A program made the position numbers and the translations under genes. DNA of 20,134 nt, from NCBI GenBank assembly GCA_002436505.1, contig DJML01000075.1, forward strand, positions 1 through 20,134, given 5' to 3'. Source of the stretch: Bacteroidetes bacterium UBA6491. Lineage in GTDB: Bacteria; Bacteroidota; Bacteroidia; NS11-12g; UBA9320. This document shows positions 1-8,294 of this stretch, piece after piece. The notes under the pieces are model-generated. The model was not told the DNA's origin. It worked only from the letters and a program-made list of their open reading frames with translations, and did not search any database. Position 1 is the stretch's first letter. The number at the start of each line of letters is the position of its first letter.

Positions 1-496
1 GGAGCAGCGAAATGCGCACGAACGGGTACTTTATGAGCAATATTTACAGAGCGGCAAGACGCATTCCATTCCTACCCAACAATTGCTGTTTCCGAGGACC
101 ATCGAGCTGAATCCCACGGATTTTGCTTTGATCGGTGAGTTGTTGGAGGAAATAAATCAAATGGGATTTGACATTCACATCTTTGGCAAGAATACGATAA
201 TCGTAAATGGCACGCCGGTGGACGTTGTGAAAATGGAAGTAAAAGAACTTATAGAAGGTCTTTTGGAGAATTACAAACAAAACCAACAAGAGTTGAAGAT
301 CCAAAAAAAGGAAAACCTTGCCAGGGCCATGGCAAGAAATTCAAGCATCCGGGAAGGGCAGGTTTTGAATCCAGTTGAAATGAAAACCCTCTTCAATGAT
401 CTTCTTTCCTGTGAACACCCTTTACATTCACCTTCGGGCAAATCCGTATTTATTACCTTTGCCGGGAAACAGTTAAATGACCTTTTCGGAAAATAA
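1..496 (+). CDS. mutL: DNA mismatch repair protein MutL, C-terminal end (5' partial)
   Basis: This is the C-terminal part (about 164 residues) of MutL, the ATPase that links MutS mismatch recognition to strand removal. The reading frame is open from base 2 and the protein starts outside the window. The first visible residues read EQRNAHERVLYE, which aligns with the MutL C-terminal motif usually seen as DQHxAHxRxLYE. The tail has a Cys near the end (LLSCEHPLHSPSGKS), in the place of the family's C-terminal Cys/Gly motif before the final FITF strand. The visible part fits the MutL dimerisation domain. The DQH triplet is altered to EQR, which may affect the metal-dependent endonuclease site known in many MutLs. 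The stop codon overlaps the start of the next gene (TAATG), so translation is probably coupled. The family is fairly certain; only the C-terminus can be judged. Confidence 0.85.
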   Translation, partial: EQRNAHERVLYEQYLQSGKTHSIPTQQLLFPRTIELNPTDFALIGELLEEINQMGFDIHIFGKNTIIVNGTPVDVVKMEVKELIEGLLENYKQNQQELKIQKKENLARAMARNSSIREGQVLNPVEMKTLFNDLLSCEHPLHSPSGKSVFITFAGKQLNDLFGK

Positions 497-1239
497 TGCA
501 ATACAGAGCAAGCAATAACAGCCTCCTGCCACCGGTAATAAAGAACTTTATCATAATTAACGTGATAATGCTGTTGGGAACAATGGTGTTGGGAACCAGA
601 GGAGTAGATCTGTTTAACATGCTCGGTATGCACTGGCCGGGATCTCAGCTTTTCAGCTACTGGCAACCAGTTACGCATATATTTATGCATGCAAATTTCA
701 TGCACCTTGTCTTTAACATGTATGGCCTGTGGTTCTTCGGGCGTATGCTGGAGATCGTGTGGGGCGGAAAAAGATTTGCCCTTTTCTATTTTATAACTGC
801 TTTCGCGGGCATGGTATTGTATTATGCCACGGTTTACATGGAAATAAGGTCTTTTGACCCACAACTCATTCAGGAAGTATACGAAAGAGGTCCAGGACTA
901 ATTTTACAAAGCAGGGCAGGCGAACCCTGGGATTCTGAGCAATTCAAAACGCTCAATGTTCTCTTTAATATTCCTTCCATGGGTGCTTCCGGTGCCCTGT
1001 TTGGTCTGCTGGGAGCCAATTATGTTTTATTCGGGAATACTAGAATAATGTTTATCTTTATTCCGTTTACATTCAAGATTAAACATTTTGTTCTTGTTTA
1101 CGGTTTGTACGAATTATATCGTGGTGTTTTTGCTTCAGCAGGAGACAATGTGGCACATTTCGCACATGTAGGTGGACTGGTCGCTGGAATAATTTTGGTC
1201 AAGTACTGGAACAAAACCAACAGAAATTCGTTTTACTAA
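496..1239 (+). CDS. Rhomboid family intramembrane serine protease (first of two)
   Basis: This 247-residue polytopic membrane protein is a rhomboid protease, which cleaves transmembrane segments inside the bilayer. The catalytic serine is in GASGALFG (Ser165) and the catalytic histidine in HFAHVGG (His224). The upstream helix has MHLVFNMYGLW (His70 and Asn74), matching the oxyanion-side His and Asn of E. coli GlpG. At least six hydrophobic helices are visible, with a longer loop of about 50 residues (roughly 112-158) between the third helix and the serine helix. The ATG overlaps the mutL stop codon, and 17 bases separate the stop from the second rhomboid. The substrate cannot be told from the sequence. 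All expected catalytic residues are present, so it should be active. Confidence 0.92.
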   Translation: MQYRASNNSLLPPVIKNFIIINVIMLLGTMVLGTRGVDLFNMLGMHWPGSQLFSYWQPVTHIFMHANFMHLVFNMYGLWFFGRMLEIVWGGKRFALFYFITAFAGMVLYYATVYMEIRSFDPQLIQEVYERGPGLILQSRAGEPWDSEQFKTLNVLFNIPSMGASGALFGLLGANYVLFGNTRIMFIFIPFTFKIKHFVLVYGLYELYRGVFASAGDNVAHFAHVGGLVAGIILVKYWNKTNRNSFY

Positions 1240-1256
1240 TAAGGTAATTTAGAAAC

Positions 1257-2198
1257 ATGACCTTATTCCAAAGATTAAAACTTGAATTTATGCGTCCGGA
1301 TAATGCGATTAGCCGGTTGATAAAGATAAATGTCGGTGTTTTTGGCTTTTCTCTTTTAATGGTCCTTTTGGCTTTTTTCTTTAAATGGCCATACAATAGT
1401 CAGGAACCTTTTATCACTAATCCTGTTCTCGGTTTTTTCTATATGCCCACACTTTATCAGGACATCCTGTTAAAACCTTGGACCATTGTAACCCACATGT
1501 TTTTCCATGGTGGTTTTCTTCATCTCCTCTTTAACATGCTGATGTTGTACTTCATGGGAAAGATCACCGTGCAATTCATAAATAACGACCGAATATACAA
1601 GCTGTATTTCCTCGGAGGTTTTGCAGGGATCGCTTTAAGTACACTCGCCTATAATTTCCTTCCTGTTTTCCAGGACATTGGCAGATCAATACCATCTTTA
1701 GGAGCATCAGCTGCTGTTATGAGCATCGTGATCGGCACTGCTACACTGGTTCCAAATCTTGAAGTTTTTCTTTATGGTTTGATCCGTGTGAAATTAAAAT
1801 GGCTGGGGATCATCATTGTTGTTCTTGACATGGTAGCTATTCCGAATGGCAATGCTGGTGGTCATATCGCACACATAGGGGGTGCCTTTTTTGGATTCCT
1901 TTTTATTACCGGCCTTAAAGAAGGTTGGCATTTGCCTTCGTTTAAACTTTCCAGACAAAGGAAAAAGAAATTCAGGAAAGGGATTGATGAAAGGGATATA
2001 CGCAGGAACAAATCCACTCAAAAGGAACCTGCATACCAAAGCTCATACAGAACAGAAGGCGGGCGAAAAGCTGTTCAAAAAACTGATGAAAAGCCCAATC
2101 AGGAAGAAATCGACGCTATTCTTGACAAAATATCCCAATCCGGTTACCCTAGCCTTACTGACAGGGAAAAAGAAATCTTGTTTCGCGCTTCGGAATAA
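1257..2198 (+). CDS. Rhomboid family intramembrane serine protease (second) with charged C-terminal tail
   Basis: This 313-residue protein is a second rhomboid protease, right after the first. The serine is in SLGASAAVMSI (Ser151) and the histidine in GGHIAHIGGAFFGF (His206). FLHLLFNMLMLYFMG supplies His89 and Asn93. The residue after the serine is Ala rather than the usual Gly of GxSG, although the two catalytic residues and their surroundings are intact. After the last membrane helix (ending about residue 220) comes a soluble tail of about 90 residues. It has a basic stretch (SRQRKKKFRKG) and a final helical segment that includes ILDKISQSGYPSLTDREKEI, a small module often found at the end of Bacteroidota rhomboids. 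The two rhomboids differ clearly in sequence, so they are unlikely to be a recent duplication. Substrate unknown. Confidence 0.92.
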   Translation: MTLFQRLKLEFMRPDNAISRLIKINVGVFGFSLLMVLLAFFFKWPYNSQEPFITNPVLGFFYMPTLYQDILLKPWTIVTHMFFHGGFLHLLFNMLMLYFMGKITVQFINNDRIYKLYFLGGFAGIALSTLAYNFLPVFQDIGRSIPSLGASAAVMSIVIGTATLVPNLEVFLYGLIRVKLKWLGIIIVVLDMVAIPNGNAGGHIAHIGGAFFGFLFITGLKEGWHLPSFKLSRQRKKKFRKGIDERDIRRNKSTQKEPAYQSSYRTEGGRKAVQKTDEKPNQEEIDAILDKISQSGYPSLTDREKEILFRASE

Positions 2199-2261
2199 GG
2201 AAGTGGGACTTTGCAACTAATTGCACACTCTTAATCTCACTTATCTATATATATTCGTCCA

Positions 2262-2906
2262 ATGGATTTTTTACCTCAGGAATTATCAGATTACGCAGAG
2301 AAATATACTTCACAAGAAAGCGAAGTACTTTCAGAACTGAACAGGGATACATGGACAAATGTGCTGATCCCTAGAATGCTCTCCGGCCATTTGCAAGGTA
2401 GACTCTTAAGTATGCTGAGTAAATTACATCGGCCGAAAACGATTCTTGAGATCGGCACCTATACAGGTTATTCTGCTTTATGCCTGGCTGAAGGACTGGC
2501 AAATGATGGCGTCCTCCACACCATCGACATCAATGAAGAATTAAAGGACATGGTGTTGGAATACATCGAAAAAGCCGGGTATACTGATCGTGTTAAGTTT
2601 CACATCGGTAACGCCATTGAAATCATACCCGCTCTGAATATCAGACCTGACCTGGTTTTTATCGATGCTGACAAGGAAAATTATTCGAATTATTATGACC
2701 TCGTCATTGAAAAAATGCCTTCTGGTGGGATTATTATAGCTGACAATGTACTATGGAGTGGGAAGGTTTTGGATAAAAATGAACGTATCAATGATGAAGA
2801 AACAGCCGCGCTATATGCTTTCAGTGAAAAAGTAATGAACGATGACCGGGTTGAGAACATACTTCTGCCTGTCAGGGATGGATTAATGATAGCACGAAAG
2901 AAATAG
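2262..2906 (+). CDS. SAM-dependent O-methyltransferase (caffeoyl-CoA OMT-like, family 3)
   Basis: The 214-residue product is a class I SAM-dependent methyltransferase of the O-methyltransferase family 3 (COMT/CCoAOMT-like) type. Motif I is EIGTYTGYSALCLAEGL (from about residue 63). The acidic metal-site motif FIDADKENY lies at 133-141 and the second metal-binding stretch ADNVLWSG at 160-167. The ending PVRDGLMIARKK is typical of bacterial members. These enzymes use a divalent metal to methylate catechol-like or other small hydroxylated substrates, but the substrate here is not known. The length is normal for the family and the protein is cytosolic with no signal peptide. The gene stands alone, with gaps of 63 bases upstream and 107 downstream. 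Confidence 0.9.
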   Translation: MDFLPQELSDYAEKYTSQESEVLSELNRDTWTNVLIPRMLSGHLQGRLLSMLSKLHRPKTILEIGTYTGYSALCLAEGLANDGVLHTIDINEELKDMVLEYIEKAGYTDRVKFHIGNAIEIIPALNIRPDLVFIDADKENYSNYYDLVIEKMPSGGIIIADNVLWSGKVLDKNERINDEETAALYAFSEKVMNDDRVENILLPVRDGLMIARKK

Positions 2907-3013
2907 CTGATCTGAATCCTAAATAGAAAAGGATCATTATTTGCCTTTCTCCTCAGTAATTTTAACATACCTTTTCATATTGTAAAAGCAATTAACTCTA
3001 AATTGTAACCCAG

Positions 3014-4138
3014 TTGTCCGGTATTTACATACACATACCATTCTGCAGGAAAGCCTGTACTTATTGTGATTTTCACTTTTCGACGAACATCAGTTACAAA
3101 GAAAGGATGATCAAAACGATCAGAGAGGAACTTCGCCTGAGAAGTGATTTTTTCGCGTCAGCTGTAGTTGTGGATACCATTTATTTTGGAGGAGGGACAC
3201 CTAGCATTTTAGAAGAAACTGAACTAATGGATATCCTAAATGATATTAACAAGTATTTCAAGGTATCTAAAGATGCAGAGATCACTCTTGAAGCAAATCC
3301 TGATGATCTGAACAGTCAGAAATTATCGGACTTCAAAAGGGCCGGGATCAACAGGCTGAGCATTGGAATACAATCTTTTAACAATGATGTTTTGCAATGG
3401 ATGAACAGAAGCCACAACGCTGAACAATCGATAAACTCTGTAAAGAATGCAATAGATGTTGGGTTTAATAACATTACGGCTGATCTTATTTTTGGCCTGC
3501 CCGGCAGAGGTGAATCGTACTGGTCAGGGCAACTTGAGAAAGCGGTCGGGCTAGGGATAAACCACCTTTCAGTATACTCTTTAACCGTTGAAGAGAAGAC
3601 AGTACTGCACCACCAGATCAGCAAGGGCATCCTGCCAAATATTGTTGCTGAAGAACAAGCTGATCAGTTCATGATGGCTGAGCAATTCCTTACCGATGAA
3701 GGTTTCGAACATTACGAAATTTCAAATTACGCGAAACCAGGTTACCGGTCAAAACATAACTCATCTTACTGGAAAGGCTATCCATACCTTGGAATCGGCC
3801 CCTCTGCACATTCTTTTGACGGCAATAACGCACGATCCTGGAACGTTGCTAATAATCACATTTATATGCAAGGTACTGAAGAAGGAAAGATACCTCAGGA
3901 AAAAGAACAATTAGAGACCAGGGACCGCATCAATGAATTTATCCTTACCCGGTTGCGAACCTCCGAAGGGCTCCCATTGAAAGAATGCAAAGCATTATTT
4001 GACTATACTATTGAAGAAGATCAGTTCCGTCAATGGACAGACACCAACAAGCTTGTACTGAAAAATCAGACACTTCTTCTTACCAATGAAGGAAAACTGA
4101 TCGCAGATGCCATTGCTTCATCACTTTTTATCCTGTGA
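3014..4138 (+). CDS. hemW: Radical SAM heme chaperone HemW (coproporphyrinogen III oxidase-like)
   Basis: This 374-residue protein belongs to the HemW family, often mis-named oxygen-independent coproporphyrinogen III oxidase. It opens with GIYIHIPFCRKACTYCDF, giving the radical-SAM CX3CX2C cluster (Cys11, Cys15, Cys18) followed by Phe20, the HemW pattern. Later motifs are YFGGGTPS, EANPDD, RLSIGIQSFN, DLIFGLPG and the HemW C-terminal region with YWKGYPYLGIGPSAHSF. HemW binds heme and passes it to target proteins. The start is a TTG: an in-frame stop lies at 2999-3001, and there is no ATG between it and the conserved IYIHIPFC. Upstream is a 107-base gap with no strong promoter. The family is secure; the chaperone rather than oxidase role comes from what is known of the family. 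Confidence 0.92.
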   Translation: MSGIYIHIPFCRKACTYCDFHFSTNISYKERMIKTIREELRLRSDFFASAVVVDTIYFGGGTPSILEETELMDILNDINKYFKVSKDAEITLEANPDDLNSQKLSDFKRAGINRLSIGIQSFNNDVLQWMNRSHNAEQSINSVKNAIDVGFNNITADLIFGLPGRGESYWSGQLEKAVGLGINHLSVYSLTVEEKTVLHHQISKGILPNIVAEEQADQFMMAEQFLTDEGFEHYEISNYAKPGYRSKHNSSYWKGYPYLGIGPSAHSFDGNNARSWNVANNHIYMQGTEEGKIPQEKEQLETRDRINEFILTRLRTSEGLPLKECKALFDYTIEEDQFRQWTDTNKLVLKNQTLLLTNEGKLIADAIASSLFIL

Positions 4139-4223
4139 AATATGGTTTTCATAGAACGAAATGCGGAACTGACATGTTAGGTACAATACTTGTAGTCTAT
4201 TTTACGTAATTTGAAATGACATT

Positions 4224-6356
4224 ATGAAGAAGAAGAAAATATTGTTCCGCATACTGATGATTCTAATTCCTGCTGCATTGCTTACTTCAGGTTTTTATCT
4301 GAAAAATCGCAATGAAGGAGAAGAATACCTGGTAAAAGTGGTAATGGATAACCTGAAACACTTTCATGTACAGCCAAAGAATATCGACGATGAATTCTCC
4401 AAAGATGCGCATCAGAATTACCTGATGGCACTTGACTTTAACAAGCGTTTTCTTCTGAAGGACGACATTGATAAACTTTCAAAATACAACAAGAGTATTG
4501 ATGACGAGATCAGGAACGGCACATATCATTTCTTTAATGTCAGCCTTGACATCATTGATGAACGTGTGAAAGAGGCACGTGAATACTACACAGCAATACT
4601 TTCGGAACCGTTTGATTTTACCGTACAGGAAGATGTAGACTTCGGTGAGGACATCCCATATGTGAAAAACAAAAAGGAGTTAAAGGAAAGATGGCGCAAG
4701 TATCTTAAATACAGCACTATGACAAGACTTGCAAATTACCTGACAACTCAGGAAGACGCCATTAAAAATAACGACACATCCGTAAAAGTTAAACCATATG
4801 ATAGTCTGGAACTGAAAGCACGAACAAATGTGCTCAATCAACATGACGAGTGGTTTAACCGGCTTGAGCGACTGGACAGAAAAGAACGAATGGCGAGTTA
4901 TGTAAACGCCCTGACAACAGTTTTTGATCCGCATACCAATTATTTCCCACCGGCGGAAAAAGAGAATTTCGATATTCAGATGTCCGGACAACTTGAGGGT
5001 ATCGGTGCCCAACTTCAGGAAAAAGACGGTTACATCAAAGTTATTAAGATCATTCCCGGCAGCCCGTCATTTATGCAGGGTCAGTTAAAGGCCAATGATC
5101 TGATTCTAAAAGTAGCCCAGGGCAACAAAGAACCTGTTGATATCGTCGGTGCAAAAATAAATGACGCCGTTAAGCTCATCAGAGGGAAAAAAGGAACTGA
5201 AGTAAGGCTAACGGTAAAAAAACCTGACGGAAACATTGTTGTCATACCAATTGTGAGGGATGTGGTAAAGCTGGAAGAGACCTATGCGAAATCTGCAATA
5301 ATTGACGACGGCGGCAAGAAAGTAGGTTACCTGGACCTGCCTTCATTCTACTCGGATTTTACAAGAAATGGACGTACCTCGTGGAAGGATGTTGAAACAG
5401 AAATCATCAAGCTTAAAAAAGAGGGGGTCGAAGCACTGATCTTTGACGTGCGAAATAATGGCGGAGGATCTCTTCGCGACGTTGTAAAAATGGCCGGGCT
5501 TTTTATTAAGGAAGGGCCAATTGTCCAGGCAAGAGCCCGTGGAGATGAATTACAGGTATACGACGATGATGATCCCGACAAACTCTGGAACAAACCTGTA
5601 GTGATCATGGTGAATGAATTCAGTGCTTCAGCTTCTGAAATACTTGCGGCGGCAATGCAGGATTACGGCAGGGCTCTGATCGTAGGATCTCATAAAACGC
5701 ACGGGAAAGGAACCGTACAGAATTTCATCGACCTGAACCGTACTGTAAGATCTGCTGACCTGCCCGATCTTGGGTCCCTTAAAATAAGTACTCAAAAGTT
5801 CTATCGTATAGACGGCACTACAACTCAACTCAATGGCGTGACGCCCGATATTGTTCTGCCTGATCTTTACCATTACATCAAAACAGGAGAAGAGGAAAAT
5901 GAGTTCGCCTTGCCGAATGATAAAATTGATGGGCTGAAGTACAATTTGGACAGCACCGGAATGAGAAATGCTAAATATGCGGTTACAAGTAGTTCAGGAC
6001 GCATGTCTTCAAGCGACGTTTTCTCAAAGATCGAAGAACAGTCACTAGTTTGGGGCAAGCGAAATGAGAAAGATGTCTTCACATTAAATCTTGAGGCCTA
6101 CCGAAAAGAACAACTGGTGCTCAAGGAACAGAATGAGACATACGAAGACCTCTTTAAACCCATCGAAGATTTTAACATCAACTGGTTATCACAGGACCGT
6201 GAATCAATTGAAAGTGATACGATCAAATTAAAAAGGTACCAGGAATGGGGAAAGAACCTCAAGAAAGATTACTATTTGTACGAAACCCTGCAAATTTCAG
6301 AGGACCTGATCTCTATTTCCAAACCGACCGGTGCCACACTTAGAAATGAACGGTAA
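4224..6356 (+). CDS. prc: Carboxy-terminal processing (tail-specific) protease Prc/Tsp, S41 family
   Basis: This is a 710-residue S41 family protease that degrades or trims envelope proteins from their C-termini. The start is MKKKK followed by one hydrophobic segment (about 6-23), so it is exported or anchored in the inner membrane facing the periplasm. A helical N-terminal domain fills about 35-240. A PDZ domain lies at about 250-345 (QLEGIGAQLQ, IIPGSPS, LIRGKKGTEV). The protease core has FDVRNNGGGSLRD and NEFSASASEILAAAMQDYG, placing the nucleophile at Ser469, and HGKGTVQ with the catalytic lysine at Lys495. A Prc-type C-terminal domain follows. The length is that of long Prc/Tsp proteins rather than the shorter CtpA type. 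The stop overlaps the next gene by 11 bases, suggesting co-translation. Confidence 0.93.
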   Translation: MKKKKILFRILMILIPAALLTSGFYLKNRNEGEEYLVKVVMDNLKHFHVQPKNIDDEFSKDAHQNYLMALDFNKRFLLKDDIDKLSKYNKSIDDEIRNGTYHFFNVSLDIIDERVKEAREYYTAILSEPFDFTVQEDVDFGEDIPYVKNKKELKERWRKYLKYSTMTRLANYLTTQEDAIKNNDTSVKVKPYDSLELKARTNVLNQHDEWFNRLERLDRKERMASYVNALTTVFDPHTNYFPPAEKENFDIQMSGQLEGIGAQLQEKDGYIKVIKIIPGSPSFMQGQLKANDLILKVAQGNKEPVDIVGAKINDAVKLIRGKKGTEVRLTVKKPDGNIVVIPIVRDVVKLEETYAKSAIIDDGGKKVGYLDLPSFYSDFTRNGRTSWKDVETEIIKLKKEGVEALIFDVRNNGGGSLRDVVKMAGLFIKEGPIVQARARGDELQVYDDDDPDKLWNKPVVIMVNEFSASASEILAAAMQDYGRALIVGSHKTHGKGTVQNFIDLNRTVRSADLPDLGSLKISTQKFYRIDGTTTQLNGVTPDIVLPDLYHYIKTGEEENEFALPNDKIDGLKYNLDSTGMRNAKYAVTSSSGRMSSSDVFSKIEEQSLVWGKRNEKDVFTLNLEAYRKEQLVLKEQNETYEDLFKPIEDFNINWLSQDRESIESDTIKLKRYQEWGKNLKKDYYLYETLQISEDLISISKPTGATLRNER

Positions 6357-7050
6357 ACTCTATCTTATCCCTACATTTTTAGGAGACCTGTCCAAAAGCC
6401 AGATACCTGAGTATAACCTATCAGTAATTTGCGGTCTTGACACTTTCATTGCTGAAAGAGAAAAAACTGCGAGGGCGTTCCTGAAAGCATGTGAAACACC
6501 TGTTGCACAGGATGATCTGCAGTTCTTTCCAATGGATAAACGCACCACTGAAGACGACTTTGAAACATATCTTGAACCCTGCTTATCGGGAAAGAATATA
6601 GGCCTTATGTCTGAAGCCGGGCTTCCCTGCGTTGCGGACCCGGGAGCAAAAGTGGTGAACCTGGCACACGCTCTTGGTATTGAAGTTGTTCCGCTTTCAG
6701 GCATGTCGTCAATAATGCTAACGTTGATGGCCAGCGGATTCAACGGCCAGAATTTCAGGTTTCACGGATATCTCCCGCATGATAAAAATCAGAAAACGAG
6801 AAAAATAAGGGAGATGGAGAAAGACGTTGCAAAGGGTGAAACACAAATTTTCATTGAAACACCATACCGCAACAACCAGTTAATCAGTGATCTGATAAAA
6901 AATGGCCATCCCGAAACGAGTTTATGCATTGGAATTGATCTAATGACATCTGTCCAGATGATAAAAATGATGCCGTTAAATCAATGGAAAAAGTCTAACA
7001 TTGATCTTAATAAACGATTGGCAGTTTTTGCCATCGGTAAAAGACAATAG
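6346..7050 (+). CDS. RsmI-like SAM-dependent methyltransferase (tetrapyrrole methylase fold)
   Basis: The 234-residue product resembles RsmI, which 2'-O-methylates C1402 of 16S rRNA, but is a divergent member. Visible motifs are KLYLIPTFLGD at the start, MSEAGLPCVADPG (88-100; RsmI has SDAGTPxxxDPG), VVPLSGMSSIMLTLMASG (RsmI has PGPSAxxxALxxSG) and FIETPYRN (159-166). The second binding loop has LSGMSS rather than PGPSA. Two in-frame starts exist, a GTG at 6331 and an ATG at 6346. The ATG is preferred because conserved sequence begins right there (MNGKLYLIP). It overlaps the prc stop by 11 bases. Many Bacteroidota carry such a shorter RsmI relative, so rRNA may not be the substrate. Fold confident, exact target not. 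Confidence 0.82.
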   Translation: MNGKLYLIPTFLGDLSKSQIPEYNLSVICGLDTFIAEREKTARAFLKACETPVAQDDLQFFPMDKRTTEDDFETYLEPCLSGKNIGLMSEAGLPCVADPGAKVVNLAHALGIEVVPLSGMSSIMLTLMASGFNGQNFRFHGYLPHDKNQKTRKIREMEKDVAKGETQIFIETPYRNNQLISDLIKNGHPETSLCIGIDLMTSVQMIKMMPLNQWKKSNIDLNKRLAVFAIGKRQ

Positions 7051-7059
7051 GGCAATAAG

Positions 7060-8112
7060 ATGGCTTTCCACGCAAAGAATTTTCGTAGGGTCACTAGCAT
7101 ATTAATACTTCTTCTTTCTACCACCTATCAAACCAAATGTCAGACCATTAAGAATCTTGTGCTTGAAGGTGGCGGTATAAGGGGACTGGCATATCCCGGA
7201 GCCCTTTTTGAATTAGAGAAAGCCGGTATGCTGGATTCGATTACCAGGGTGGCTGGAACATCTTCCGGCGGGTTTAATGCTGCTCTACTTAGTATAGGGT
7301 ATTCCCCTGAGGAAATGATCGAAATTGTAATGGCACTTAAGGTTCATCGCCTTAATCAGCGAGGGATACCTTTGATCAGCCCGGGGGTGAGAATGCGTAA
7401 AAAATTCGGTTGGTTCAGTTCTCAGCGTCTATCGAATTATATTGAGGAATTGATAAAAAGACGAACCAGTAACAAGGATCTCACCTTTGAACAGCTGCAC
7501 GATTCTGCTATTAAATACCCGGATGTTTACAAGGATCTGTTTCTGACCGGCACTGACCTGAAATCACAGAACACGGTCCTTTTCTCTTATCAGACATTCC
7601 CAAAGATGAGAATTGTTGATGCTACACGTATCAGCATGACCATCCCCTTGTATTTTGAAGCCATATTCATGGACAGATCGGGGAAAATCCTCAATTCAAA
7701 GAAAGAAATGGATTCGACCACTATGATAATGGTTGATGGTGGCCTTGGAATGAACTATCCCATTCACGTTTTTGATACGCTTGTGAAGGGAAACCCACAC
7801 TCATTATTTGTACCTAATCCAGGTACACTTGGGCTTAAATTTGAGACCAATGAACAGATCGATTATAACATTCGAGGCAAGGGGCTGGCGCCAATGAAGA
7901 TCTACAAAGTCACTGAATTCATTGGAGCATTCTATAATGTTTCATTTGAAGAGATAAATAGAAGTGCCCTCTCGATCAAGGACTGGGAAAGAACCATTTT
8001 TATTCCTATTGATGGCATTTCCCCGCGAATTAAAAGACTCTCAATGCATGAGAAGCAGTTTTTGATCAAGAGTGGCAGTGACGCAGTCGTTCGTCATATT
8101 AACGGTCAATGA
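7060..8112 (+). CDS. Secreted patatin-like phospholipase
   Basis: This 350-residue protein is a patatin-like lipid acyl hydrolase with a Ser-Asp dyad. The oxyanion motif GGGIRG lies at 37-42, the nucleophile elbow GTSSG at 66-70 (Ser68), and the catalytic Asp in VDGGLGMNYP (Asp226). All expected residues are present. The N-terminus (MAFHAKNFRRVTSILILLLS, then polar residues up to about 28) reads as a signal peptide, so the enzyme is probably exported. A Cys at position 27 sits in KCQ, which is not a convincing lipobox. The gene starts 9 bases after the RsmI-like gene and probably belongs to the prc operon. The substrate is presumably membrane or exogenous lipid. Family is sure, substrate is not. 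Confidence 0.9.
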   Translation: MAFHAKNFRRVTSILILLLSTTYQTKCQTIKNLVLEGGGIRGLAYPGALFELEKAGMLDSITRVAGTSSGGFNAALLSIGYSPEEMIEIVMALKVHRLNQRGIPLISPGVRMRKKFGWFSSQRLSNYIEELIKRRTSNKDLTFEQLHDSAIKYPDVYKDLFLTGTDLKSQNTVLFSYQTFPKMRIVDATRISMTIPLYFEAIFMDRSGKILNSKKEMDSTTMIMVDGGLGMNYPIHVFDTLVKGNPHSLFVPNPGTLGLKFETNEQIDYNIRGKGLAPMKIYKVTEFIGAFYNVSFEEINRSALSIKDWERTIFIPIDGISPRIKRLSMHEKQFLIKSGSDAVVRHINGQ

Positions 8113-8179
8113 CCATTTCCGGCTAGTTGTTTAAGGTTATAAATCTATAGCGGCAATTTTCTATAAAACATTGAAAGCC

Positions 8180-8248
8180 AGACTAATACTAATTCATATT
8201 CTTTAAACTTTTACTATTGCACCAAACACATACTGAAAGAATTAGTCT
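8180..8248. repeat. Inverted repeat with duplicated left arm in the pyrF leader
   Basis: The right arm GAATTAGTCT (8239-8248) is complementary to two adjoining left arms: AGACTAAT (8180-8187) and ACTAATTC (8188-8195), each 8 bases perfect. The left side therefore contains the tandem hexamer ACTAAT-ACTAAT. The loop is long (43 bases or more), so two alternative pairings are possible. It lies in the 182-base gap between the patatin gene and pyrF, about 50 bases before the pyrF start. No other feature was found in that gap, and no clear promoter. Confidence 0.4.
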
Positions 8249-8294
8249 AAACCGCTGATATTTCGGAATTTTGAGCCTATCAAATCAGGTATTA

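Noticed and set aside
271..864. Long open frame (197 codons) on the - strand
   Set aside because: It lies opposite mutL and the first rhomboid, which have clear family motifs. Its translation shows no recognisable domain.
1882..2220. 112-codon + strand frame inside the second rhomboid gene
   Set aside because: It is a frame-shifted reading of the rhomboid tail and has no independent start context or motif.
2250..2257. TATATTCG as a -7 promoter box for the O-methyltransferase gene
   Set aside because: It has one mismatch to TAnnTTTG, lies too close to the ATG for a normal leader, and has no -33 element at the right distance.
2940..2975. TTTGCC and TACCTTTT as a -33/-7 pair upstream of hemW
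   Set aside because: The spacing of 24 bases is too long for the 19-21 usual in Bacteroidota, and the -7 box has a mismatch.
4139..4223. Promoter in the gap before prc (TAATTTG)
   Set aside because: The box is one base short of the consensus and no suitable -33 element was found.
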